From contig JAHJJU010000014.1 of assembly GCA_018822805.1 (NCBI GenBank), positions 1 through 64,000 of the forward strand: a stretch of 64,000 nt of DNA. Reading direction: 5' to 3'. The notes under the pieces are model-generated. The model was not told where the DNA came from. It saw only the letters and a list, made by a program, of their open reading frames with translations, and did no database searches. Shown here piece by piece: positions 38,367 to 46,055 of this stretch. Every line of letters begins with the position of its first letter. The stretch's first letter is position 1. The translations under genes and the position numbers were made by a program. This DNA is from a bacterium. Lineage in GTDB: Bacteria > Campylobacterota > Campylobacteria > Campylobacterales > Sulfurovaceae.

Positions 38367-38502
38367 TAGGTCGGTTTCCCCCGATGCCGACAACAATTCG
38401 CATACCAAAATGTTTCATGGTTCAATGGGTAATGATATGCCGATATGATTTTGTTATATTGGGTTTTTGGTTTATGCGTGTTTTTGTCGGCATCAGGGGA
38501 AA
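38367..38502. mobile_element. MITE-like element, copy 2 (right end truncated)
   Basis: Left terminal repeat TAGGTCGGTTTCCCCCGATG is complete; the right one reads GTCGGCATCAGGGGAAA and then diverges, missing the last 8 bp seen in copy 1 (30969-31110). The interior shares CAATTCGCATACCAAAATG and much of the rest. It cuts the 3' end of a small gene (38493-38609). Confidence 0.75.
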
Positions 38503-38609
38503 TATAATGTACCCATTCCTCCATCATCTTTAGATACTTGAACTCTTTCACTATCAAATTTATTGAACAACTCATCTAAAATTTTTGGATTATCTGATAC
38601 TATCTTCAT
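38493..38609 (-). pseudogene. 5' part of a small gene cut by the MITE-like element
   Basis: A well-formed start (GGGGAG 8 nt before ATG 38609) opens MKIVSDNPKILDELFNKF and runs 38 codons; the last two and the TGA lie in the terminal repeat of the element. The original 3' part is not found next to the other end. Family not recognised. Without a known full-length relative this stays a remnant. Confidence 0.55.
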
Positions 38610-38773
38610 AACTTACTCCCCAATTTTCTAATCTAACTAAAGTATAACAAAATTAAAAAAAGAAAATTAAAAATTATTAAACAAAAGAATCAAAAAATAA
38701 TAATTCTCAAAAAAATATCCATACCAAAGTAAAATAGAGTTATTTATTGTGATTATTTATGAGTTTTTTAATT

Positions 38774-38790
38774 GTTCGATAAATTCGAAC
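38774..38790. repeat. GTTCGA palindrome, left flank of the DUF4143 gene
   Basis: GTTCGA-taaat-TCGAAC. Its wider context, read on the minus strand, matches the palindrome at 40183-40204 at about 19 of 21 positions, so the two form inverted flanks around 1.4 kb. Confidence 0.6.
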
Positions 38791-38827
38791 CTATGGGTTA
38801 AAGATCTCTAAATTCATAATATATTTA

Positions 38828-38868
38828 ATGTTAACTCATGATTTAGTTTATGTTAACTCATAATCTAG
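38828..38868. promoter_or_regulatory. tandem operator-like repeats before the DUF4143 gene
   Basis: Two 19-bp direct repeats beginning ATGTTAACTCAT (38828-38846 and 38850-38868; 17/19 identical) start 22 bp apart, two helical turns, and lie just upstream of a likely -10 (CATTATACA, 38872-38880). GTTAAC in each is itself palindromic. AAGGA precedes ATG 38893. Confidence 0.55.
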
Positions 38869-38892
38869 TACCATTATACACAAGGATTAGTT

Positions 38893-40146
38893 ATGTATAT
38901 CAGACGAAATATTACACCTATTATTTATGAACTTTTAAAAGACTTTAGGATTGTTGCGATTAATGGACCAAGACAAAGTGGTAAAACCACACTGAGCAGA
39001 GAGATAGCCAAAGCGTTAAAGATGGACTATTATACTTTTGATAATGAAGCAACCAAACTAACAGCACAAAATAATCCTATCCCTTTTATTCAACAGCTCT
39101 CTAAGAAAGCATCTGTAATAGATGAGATTCAAATGGTTCCAGAGGTGATTAGTGCTTTGAAAATCTCCGTAGATGAGCAGAATCAACCTGGTATGTTTCT
39201 GCTTACAGGAAGTGCCGACCTCTTTAAGATGTCAGCCATCAAAGAGTCTTTAGCAGGAAGGATGGTCTCTATCTCACTTTTTCCTCTCTCCTATTTTGAA
39301 CTGAGTGGCTGTTCCAAAAATATTATTGATATACTTTTTGATGGAAAGATAACATCATTTAACTTTAAAAAAATGAGTTACAAAAAAATGATAGAGCAGA
39401 TAACAACAGGAGGATTTCCCTCGGTTCAAGGTAAATCTTCTCGTTCACAAGAGGGTTGGTTTGAAAGTTATATCGAAGCACGAATAGAGAAAGATTTATC
39501 ATTGGTCAAAAAGATAAGTCAAGAGAATAAATCAGAAATCAATAAACTCTTACGAATTTTAGCCTCCATAACCAGCAATCTTTTAAAATATAGCTCTCTT
39601 TCCAAACACCTTAATATTAAAGACATGACGGTCAAATCTGATATTGAGATACTCGAAGCCCTCTTTTTGGTCAAAAGAGTCAATCCCTACTTTACCAATA
39701 GAGGAAAACGAGAGATAAAAGCCCCTAAAATTCAGTTTATAGATACAGGATTGGTTTCCCATTTACTTGATGTAGATGCCCATACACTTATTGTCAAAGA
39801 GCGAGAGGTATTGGGAAACTTAATTGAGAACTTTGTCTATGCAGAGCTTCTAAAACATGGTACTTATGCCAAGAAATCAACTAAGATTTATCATTATAGA
39901 GATGGTAACCATGAAGTTGACTTGGTCTTAGAGCAGAAAAATAGCAAAATCATTGCCATAGAGATAAAATCATCAGCAACCATTAAAACAGAATATACAA
40001 GAGGACTTATTCAGTTGGCTAAAAATGCAAAAGAGAACTTTTTTCAGGGCTATATTTTTTATGGTGGAGATGAAGTTTTACCAATTTCTAAAGATGGGTA
40101 TACTTTTTGGTGTATTCCGTTTGGGGTTTTGTTTGGAGAAGCGTAA
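38893..40146 (+). CDS. AAA ATPase with DUF4143 domain
   Basis: 417 residues. N-terminal AAA_14 module: Walker A GPRQSGKTTL (about 25-34), Walker B SVIDEIQMVPE (about 80-90), then LTGSADL and the aspartate-arginine pair of the family. The C-terminal DUF4143 part (about 200-370) ends with a nuclease-like strand pattern HYRDGNHEVDLVLE...IAIEIKSSA, the D-x-ExK arrangement of PD-(D/E)XK folds. Such genes are common solitary accessory genes in bacteria and archaea; function unknown. It is bracketed by inverted palindromes and preceded by tandem repeats, so it looks like a self-regulated cassette. Confidence 0.88.
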   Translation: MYIRRNITPIIYELLKDFRIVAINGPRQSGKTTLSREIAKALKMDYYTFDNEATKLTAQNNPIPFIQQLSKKASVIDEIQMVPEVISALKISVDEQNQPGMFLLTGSADLFKMSAIKESLAGRMVSISLFPLSYFELSGCSKNIIDILFDGKITSFNFKKMSYKKMIEQITTGGFPSVQGKSSRSQEGWFESYIEARIEKDLSLVKKISQENKSEINKLLRILASITSNLLKYSSLSKHLNIKDMTVKSDIEILEALFLVKRVNPYFTNRGKREIKAPKIQFIDTGLVSHLLDVDAHTLIVKEREVLGNLIENFVYAELLKHGTYAKKSTKIYHYRDGNHEVDLVLEQKNSKIIAIEIKSSATIKTEYTRGLIQLAKNAKENFFQGYIFYGGDEVLPISKDGYTFWCIPFGVLFGEA

Positions 40147-40181
40147 ACCATAAACTCCAAGGCTCTCGTGATAAAAATATG

Positions 40182-40204
40182 GTAGGTTCGATTTCATCGA
40201 ACAC
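40182..40204. repeat. GTTCGAT palindrome, right flank of the DUF4143 gene
   Basis: GTTCGAT-ttc-ATCGAAC (40186-40202), preceded by GTAG. Related to the left flank in inverted orientation and in layout to the palindromes at 18960 and 42437. Confidence 0.6.
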
Positions 40205-40271
40205 TAAAAACAGTTAAGCTATAATCCCATCAATACATTTAGAACTAAAAGTAACACAAAAGGAACAGATT

Positions 40272-41009
40272 ATGGGTAGAGCGTTTGAATACCGTAAAGC
40301 AGCAAAAATGAAACGATGGGGGGCGATGTCTAAGGTCTTCCCTAAATTAGGAAAAATCATCACCATGGCAGCCAAAGCAGGTAGCCCTGACCCTGATATG
40401 AACCCCAGACTTCGTACTGCTATTATCAATGCCAAAGCTCAGAACATGCCTAAACACAATATTGAAGCAGCCATTGCAAGAGCTTCAGGTAAAGATGCAG
40501 CCGATATTAAAGAGATGCACTATGAAGCAAAAGGACCTTATGGAACGCAGTTTATTATTGAGTGTGCCACCGACAATGGAACTCGAACGGTTGCGAATGT
40601 AAAAGCAGCCCTCGTTAGAAACAAAGCAGAGATGCTGACTTCGGGTTCTCTGAACTTTATGTTTACACAAAAATCGGTATTTACCTTTGATAAAAAAGAA
40701 GATATGGATGTAGAAGAACTTGAACTTGAGCTTATTGATGCTGGTCTTGAAGAGATAGAGGAAGATGTTGAACCTCAAGAGCATGGTGATGATAAAGCGA
40801 TTGTTCGAGTATTTGGTGAGTTTTCAGCTTTTGGTGATTTGTCAAAAGCACTAGAAGAGATGGGCATTGAAATTACCAAAGCAGAGACGCAATACATCGC
40901 CAATACACCTATTGACTTAAGCGATGAGCAGATGGAAGAGGTTGATGTTTTAATAGACAGACTTGAAGATGATGAAGATGTTCAAGCTGTCTATACCAAT
41001 ATAAACTAG
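40272..41009 (+). CDS. yebC: YebC/PmpR/TACO1 family protein
   Basis: 245 residues. Opens MGRAFEYRKAAKMKRWGAMSKVF, a variant of the usual MAGHSKW start that is found in Campylobacterota. Then AGSPDPDMNPRLRTAI and KAQNMPKHNIEAAIARASG, and the acidic second and third domains. The family was called a transcription regulator; newer work in other bacteria shows a role in translating proline-rich stretches. Single gene with a GGAAC site; a palindrome ends it. Confidence 0.93.
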   Translation: MGRAFEYRKAAKMKRWGAMSKVFPKLGKIITMAAKAGSPDPDMNPRLRTAIINAKAQNMPKHNIEAAIARASGKDAADIKEMHYEAKGPYGTQFIIECATDNGTRTVANVKAALVRNKAEMLTSGSLNFMFTQKSVFTFDKKEDMDVEELELELIDAGLEEIEEDVEPQEHGDDKAIVRVFGEFSAFGDLSKALEEMGIEITKAETQYIANTPIDLSDEQMEEVDVLIDRLEDDEDVQAVYTNIN

Positions 41010-41021
41010 AACTTTTTAAAT

Positions 41022-41042
41022 GGTGTAGTCAATGACTACACC
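41022..41042. terminator. palindromic bidirectional terminator
   Basis: GGTGTAGTC-aat-GACTACACC, a perfect 9-bp stem between convergent yebC and the helicase. It starts immediately after the helicase TAA. On the minus strand ATTTAAAAAGTT follows; on the plus strand TTACTTCTTTTT follows. Confidence 0.7.
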
Positions 41043-42347
41043 TTACTTCTTTTTAGCATTCTCTTTTTTTCGTCTCTCTTGTTCACTTTTTGAGGCTTCT
41101 CTCTTTTTCTTTTGGGCAGCATAAGTAAATTTACGTTTTTTATCGTAGTCGATAAAACCTTTTTTCTCACGCAGTGTCTTTTTCATTGGTTGTCGTTGTC
41201 TTGGTTGTCGGTCTTCAAGTTCAAAACCTTCATAAATTTCTCTCTTGATGTTTAATCGTAAATCTTTTTCTATTTTTGAAAAAGCGTTGTAGTCATGAAT
41301 GGTTAAGAGTGAAACCACACTCCCTTTATGGTTGGCTCGTCCTGTTCGACCTACTCGGTGGGTAAAGTCATCGGTTCCTTCAGGCAACTCATAATTTATA
41401 ACCCAAGGTAACTCTTGAATGTCAATACCTCTAGCAGCAATATCGGTTGCCACCAAAACTTGCATCTGTCCCGACTTTAACAGTGCCAATGCTTTGGCTC
41501 GAACACTGCGTTTAATATCTCCATGAATAATTGCCACACGAATGTTTTGACTTTTTAAATACTCGTAAATCTTATTGGCAGATACTTTAGAACTGGCAAA
41601 AAGAAGTACCTGCTCCATAGTAAGGTCTTCTAGCAGCTTAAGAACCAAAGCATCTTTTTTCTTTACATCAATTTTATAAGCACGATGAGCAATAAAATCA
41701 ACCACATCACGCCTGTCACTCACTTCAACAATAGCCGGTTCTCGTAAAAACTCTTTTCCCAATCGTTTAATGTTTTGAGAAATGGTCGCAGAGAACATCA
41801 TGATTTGTCGGGGTTTTCCACACTCTTTTAATATGGCTTTTATTTCATTTAAAAAACCAAGTTCCAACATGGTATCGGCTTCATCAAGAACAATGGTATT
41901 GATGTACGATAAATTGATTTTTTTATCACGTATAAAGTCTTGTAGTCGCCCTGGAGTTGCCACCACAATGTCGGCACCATGTGAAAGTTTTTCAAGTTGA
42001 ATACTCTTTGGTGTTCCTCCTTGAACTTTGACCGTTCTAAGATCCAAATGCTTCCCAAATGAAATAATACTACGTGATACTTGGTCACACAGTTCAATGG
42101 TTGGGACAATTACCAAAGCTCTTAGAACTTTATTGTCCTCTTTGGCTATTTTTTGGAGTTTGTTCAAAATAGGGAGAACGTATGCAGCTGTTTTACCTGT
42201 ACCCGACTTCGATGCCCCGATAATATCTACCCCTTTTAAAGCTAAAGGAATAACTTTTTTCTGTATGGCAGTTATCTGTTCATATTTTGCACTGTCGATG
42301 GCTTTTAAAATGTCCGGATGTAAATTAAGTTTTTCAAATGGTTTGAT
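41043..42347 (-). CDS. DEAD-box RNA helicase without a canonical start codon
   Basis: ATP-dependent RNA unwinding, probably in ribosome assembly or cold adaptation. The full set of motifs is present: Q motif near YEQITAIQKK, Walker A ASKSGTGKT, PTIELCDQ (Ia), TPGR, DEAD, SAT, then the second RecA domain with IIHGD, VATDIAARGID and HRVGRTGR, and a basic tail. Motifs Q and I lie upstream of the first in-frame ATG/GTG/TTG (TTG 42167), so translation must begin earlier. The frame is open to a TAA at 42411 and has no ATG, GTG or TTG in that interval. ATC 42347, 6 nt after AAAGGA, is the best candidate and gives 434 residues. A sequencing error is the other explanation. Confidence 0.85.
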   Translation of the reverse strand: MKPFEKLNLHPDILKAIDSAKYEQITAIQKKVIPLALKGVDIIGASKSGTGKTAAYVLPILNKLQKIAKEDNKVLRALVIVPTIELCDQVSRSIISFGKHLDLRTVKVQGGTPKSIQLEKLSHGADIVVATPGRLQDFIRDKKINLSYINTIVLDEADTMLELGFLNEIKAILKECGKPRQIMMFSATISQNIKRLGKEFLREPAIVEVSDRRDVVDFIAHRAYKIDVKKKDALVLKLLEDLTMEQVLLFASSKVSANKIYEYLKSQNIRVAIIHGDIKRSVRAKALALLKSGQMQVLVATDIAARGIDIQELPWVINYELPEGTDDFTHRVGRTGRANHKGSVVSLLTIHDYNAFSKIEKDLRLNIKREIYEGFELEDRQPRQRQPMKKTLREKKGFIDYDKKRKFTYAAQKKKREASKSEQERRKKENAKKK

Positions 42348-42433
42348 GGTGGTTCCTTTGGAGCATATGAAGTCTACAATGATGAATTCATATCTATATA
42401 GTGGGTGACATTATATCAGAAAGGAGATTTATC

Positions 42434-42453
42434 TAGGGTGGATAAAATCCACC
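42434..42453. repeat. GGTGGAT palindrome upstream of the helicase
   Basis: TAGGGTGGAT-aaa-ATCCACC, 7-bp stem (42437-42453) between hemC and the helicase. Same layout as 18960 (TAGGGTCGAT) but with a different stem: G-C to C-G changes are matched on both sides. Confidence 0.6.
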
Positions 42454-42502
42454 GTTAAATTGTTGCTTATAACGATGGGGTAATTAAAATGAGTTTAGAG
42501 TT

Positions 42503-43462
42503 CTACATACGCTCTGGCATTTCGTCTTTAAATGCCATTTTTTCAGCTTTTGAAAGAATTTTCATGGCACCTTCTTTCATCATCACTTCAGCCAATAAGT
42601 TACCAAGTTGAGAACATGAACTTCGTGAAGCACCAATTTTCTTTTCTAAAATTTTCGAACCGTCAGGAAAACCGATCATCGAATTAATATAAACAATATT
42701 CTTATCAACGGTTACATTAACAGCCACCGGTGCTGAACAACCTGCTCCAATTTTATCAATAAAATCACGTTCTAATGTTGAACATAAAAAGGTATCTTCA
42801 TCATTTAAAACTTTGACAATCTCACGCACTTTATCGTTAGAACTAACAATTTGAATTCCCAAAGCAGCTTGTCCCATAGGTGGAATCATAATAGAGAGAG
42901 GTAACTTTTCCGTAAAGGGAACATCTTTTAAAAGATCCAAACGATCCAAACCAATATAAGCTAAAATAATCGCATCGTATTGACCTTCAGCCAATTTTCT
43001 TAGACGGGTATTAACATTCCCTCTAAGATCTTTAACTTTTAAATCAGGTCGTACCGAAAGCAGTTGCATTCGTCGTCGTAAACTGGTTGTTCCAACCACA
43101 GCACCCTTTGGTAAATCATGAAAAGAGTTGTAGGTATGAGAGAGAAAAACATCCGACTGATCTTGACGCTCGGTAATGGCTGCCAACTCTAAACCCTCTG
43201 GCATATAGGTCGGTACATCTTTTAATGAATGTACAGCCAAGTCAGCATTGCCTGCCAACATCTCATCTTCTAACTCTTTGGTAAAGTGCCCTTTACCACC
43301 GATGAGTGCTAGAGGTTTGTCTAAAACCTTATCACCATTAGAGGTAATTTTATTTAACTCAACTCTGATGTTAGGAAACGCTGCTTCAATTCTATCTTTT
43401 ACATGATAGGCTTGCCAAAGTGCAAGATCACTTGCTCGGGTTGCTATGATTAATTTATCCAA
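42503..43462 (-). CDS. hemC: porphobilinogen deaminase
   Basis: 319 residues. Links four porphobilinogens into hydroxymethylbilane in heme synthesis. IATRASDLALWQA at the start, KDVPTYMPEGL, TTSLRRRMQLLSVRPDL with the arginines that bind the growing chain, and the cofactor cysteine in IGAGCSAPVAV. Last gene of the hemA-side cluster. Confidence 0.97.
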   Translation of the reverse strand: MDKLIIATRASDLALWQAYHVKDRIEAAFPNIRVELNKITSNGDKVLDKPLALIGGKGHFTKELEDEMLAGNADLAVHSLKDVPTYMPEGLELAAITERQDQSDVFLSHTYNSFHDLPKGAVVGTTSLRRRMQLLSVRPDLKVKDLRGNVNTRLRKLAEGQYDAIILAYIGLDRLDLLKDVPFTEKLPLSIMIPPMGQAALGIQIVSSNDKVREIVKVLNDEDTFLCSTLERDFIDKIGAGCSAPVAVNVTVDKNIVYINSMIGFPDGSKILEKKIGASRSSCSQLGNLLAEVMMKEGAMKILSKAEKMAFKDEMPERM

Positions 43463-43529
43463 AAAAACTCTTTATACTATTAATTAAGTCATCAAAAAAT
43501 TCTATAATAGAATCCATGATGCCTGTCGT

Positions 43530-44420
43530 TCACTTTTTATCTTCTGCAGTTTTGTTCTCATCGTTCTTGCTCTCTTTGGCAGTAATGAAACTCTTATATT
43601 TATCTCTGCTTGGATCCCACTTTCCATCAAGATAAACCGTTGGTGTTCCACTTACCATCGATTGCGTTGCCATTTTTTTGTCAAAAAGCACCTCTTTTTG
43701 AATCTCTTCACTGTTAATCTGTTCTTCAGTAACACTCAATTTATACTGCTTATTAAGTTTCTCTAAAACCAATGTCGCATTTACTTCTCTAGGATTGATA
43801 TTAAAATTGTACATCTCAATCATTTTTGCATTGTTCCCTTTGTTTTGTTCAACCAACATTGCTCTGGCAATAATGTCTGAAACCGGGTGAATTCGTAAAA
43901 GAGGTAAATGATAGTAGTATAGTGCGAATGTTTCAGGATTTTCTGTTACAGCTTTGTAAAGCTCTGGAACTTTTGTTTGACAAAATGGACACTGAGGATC
44001 TGAGAAAACCACCATTTTATGTTTTGCATCTTTGTTACCGGCAATTAAATGTTTTTCATCATAAATTTCTACTTTAAGTTCAGGCTTTAATGTTTTTTTG
44101 TAATCTTCACCTGTCTCTAAATTGATCAATGTTGGAACTGTAATATTGTCTTTAACAAACAGTGTCTCCGGAACCGTTACTTTATCAAAAATGGTTGGAC
44201 TCTTTTTGACATTGGCATAAATATTGACAAAATATACTTCCCACCCCTTTGGGTCATCTAGCTGTTGCTTATCAATAATATCAACTTTGGTTACTTTAAC
44301 CTGCTCATTTTGAACCATATAATTTTTTATATAGCTTTTAACATCATCTTCATCCGACGCTGCATTAAGGCTTAATGTTGTTATGACTGCTAGACTCAAT
44401 AATTTCGACATCAATGACAT
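43530..44420 (-). CDS. periplasmic thiol-disulfide protein, DsbC/DsbA-like
   Basis: 296 residues from ATG 44420 (GGAG 6 nt before); ATGs at 44426 and 44411 are alternatives. Signal peptide about 5-21 (LLSLAVITTLSLNAA). An N-terminal region of about 120 residues resembles the dimerisation part of DsbC-like isomerases, then a thioredoxin fold with VVFSDPQCPFC (CPFC active site, about 139-142) and the cis-proline loop SGTPTVYL. Oxidises or isomerises disulfides in exported proteins. Overlaps fxsA by 56 bp; the charged tail (KNDENKTAEDKK) is disordered. Confidence 0.85.
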   Translation of the reverse strand: MSLMSKLLSLAVITTLSLNAASDEDDVKSYIKNYMVQNEQVKVTKVDIIDKQQLDDPKGWEVYFVNIYANVKKSPTIFDKVTVPETLFVKDNITVPTLINLETGEDYKKTLKPELKVEIYDEKHLIAGNKDAKHKMVVFSDPQCPFCQTKVPELYKAVTENPETFALYYYHLPLLRIHPVSDIIARAMLVEQNKGNNAKMIEMYNFNINPREVNATLVLEKLNKQYKLSVTEEQINSEEIQKEVLFDKKMATQSMVSGTPTVYLDGKWDPSRDKYKSFITAKESKNDENKTAEDKK

Positions 44421-44796
44421 CTTCATCTCCTTTTTTATTTAAATTATTTATATTCGTTTTATTTTTTGAATTCGGTATTGTACCACCTAATTGTAAATAG
44501 AAAGTATACAGCAATGCAATTACACCTAAAAAATCCGATAAAACACCAGGTATAATAAGCAAAATAGCTCCTAAAAAATAAGAAGTACTCGCATCATGAA
44601 AACTTTTACCATTCAATTTACCTTCTGATAGTGAATTAAAGCTCTTCATGATGGTCAAGTGTGCATTTTTAAGCAATCCCATACCTATCATAAAAGTTAA
44701 GAGTATCCAGATAACTGAACCTAAAAATCCAATCTTTGAGCCCACACCTAAAGAGAAGTAAAGTTCCAAAAACAAATAGGGAATAATAAATAACAT
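44365..44796 (-). CDS. fxsA: FxsA family membrane protein
   Basis: 143 residues. First 110 carry the family pattern: a first helix with ELYFSLGVGSKIG, then MGLLKNAHLT, and ILLIIPGVLSDFLGVIALL. In E. coli, FxsA overproduction relieves F-plasmid exclusion of T7; its usual role is unknown. Stop/start overlap with proS upstream. Confidence 0.85.
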   Translation of the reverse strand: MLFIIPYLFLELYFSLGVGSKIGFLGSVIWILLTFMIGMGLLKNAHLTIMKSFNSLSEGKLNGKSFHDASTSYFLGAILLIIPGVLSDFLGVIALLYTFYLQLGGTIPNSKNKTNINNLNKKGDEDVIDVEIIESSSHNNIKP

Positions 44797-46055
44797 TACG
44801 CCAACTTTTCCAAAATTTGTTCTACAAGATTCTCCGTAGATAAGGACTCTTTTTGTAATCCATCACGTGTTATAAATTCTACTTTACCCTCAGAAACATC
44901 ATTACCAATCACCACAGCATAAGGAATTCCAATTAATTCAAAATCTTTAATTTTTACACCAAAACCTGTCTTTTTATCGGCTCGATCATCTAAAAGAACA
45001 TCGACACCTTTACTTTGAAGTTCAGCATAAAGTTTTTCAGCTGCTGCCATCTGCTCTTCATTTTTAGCCTTAGCTACAATAATATCAACTAAAAATGGTG
45101 CTGACTCTTTCGTCCAGACACATCCATTCTCATCATGATTCTGCTCAATAATCCCTGCAAGCAGACGGCTCACACCAATTCCATACGTTCCCATTACAAA
45201 AGGTTTTAACTTTTGATCTTCATCTAAAAACTCTGCTTTCATTGGTTCAGAGTAAACGGTTCCAAGTTGAAAAATGTGACCGGCTTCTATCCCTTTGGTT
45301 TGGCTAAGCCCTCCACCACACTTTGGACAAACTTTTTCATCTTCTGACAACACTTCAACATTGGCACCAAAATCACAAGCATCACAAACCATAATGGTAT
45401 CTTCACCCGAATCGGCCAATACCATAAACTCTTTTGAACCGGCTCCACCAATGGCACCCGAATCAGCCTCTACCACTCTAAAGGCTAAGCCCAATCGTGT
45501 AAAGATTTTTTTATAGGTCTCTTCCATCAGTGCAAACTCGCGTTCCATATCTTCGGTAGTGGCATGAAAACTGTAAGCATCTTTCATTAAAAACTCACGA
45601 CCACGCATCAAACCAAATCGAGGACGCACCTCATCACGGAACTTCCAGTTAATCTGATAGACATTTAAAGGTAACTGCTTATAACTCTTAACCGTTTGAC
45701 GAACCAAGTTAACCATCGCCTCTTCATTGGTTGGGCTTAAAACAAAGTTGTTTTCATGACGATCTTTAAATCGTAACAGCTCTTTACCAAATTTGTCGGC
45801 TCGTCCTGTCTCTTCCCAAAGTGTTATAGGGGTTACAATCGGTAGATGCACTTCATTACATCCAGCTTTGTCCAACTCCTCTTTAACTATTTGTCGTACT
45901 TTATCTAGTGTAATTTTCCCTAAGGGTAAAAAATTGTAAAGCCCTGAACCAATTGACTGAATAAACCCAGCACGTAACAAAAGAATATGCGATGTCAATA
46001 CGGCATCATTTGGTGTCTCTTTTGTGGTTGGTATTAGCATTCTAGAAAATCTCAT
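44796..46055 (-). CDS. proS: prolyl-tRNA synthetase lacking the editing domain
   Basis: 419 residues, about 150 shorter than the usual bacterial ProRS. Class II motifs are intact: [19 protein letters not shown] (motif 1 area), [24 protein letters not shown] (motif 2) and [13 protein letters not shown] (motif 3), and the anticodon domain (about 325-419). Between motifs 2 and 3, where the INS editing domain normally sits, there is only a small CDAC...CPKC zinc-ribbon-like piece (about 225-247). Such a protein should not clear Ala-tRNA-Pro by itself; a free-standing editing factor would be needed and none is in the window. Overlaps hemA by 4 bp. Confidence 0.93.
   Translation of the reverse strand: MRFSRMLIPTTKETPNDAVLTSHILLLRAGFIQSIGSGLYNFLPLGKITLDKVRQIVKEELDKAGCNEVHLPIVTPITLWEETGRADKFGKELLRFKDRHENNFVLSPTNEEAMVNLVRQTVKSYKQLPLNVYQINWKFRDEVRPRFGLMRGREFLMKDAYSFHATTEDMEREFALMEETYKKIFTRLGLAFRVVEADSGAIGGAGSKEFMVLADSGEDTIMVCDACDFGANVEVLSEDEKVCPKCGGGLSQTKGIEAGHIFQLGTVYSEPMKAEFLDEDQKLKPFVMGTYGIGVSRLLAGIIEQNHDENGCVWTKESAPFLVDIIVAKAKNEEQMAAAEKLYAELQSKGVDVLLDDRADKKTGFGVKIKDFELIGIPYAVVIGNDVSEGKVEFITRDGLQKESLSTENLVEQILEKLA

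Noticed and set aside
38297-38575. 93-residue N-terminal extension of SelO
   Set aside because: It runs through a MITE-like repeat; ATG 38296 gives the standard 478-residue protein.
42165-42167. TTG start for the DEAD-box helicase
   Set aside because: Would remove the Q motif and Walker A, which are encoded intact just upstream in the same frame.
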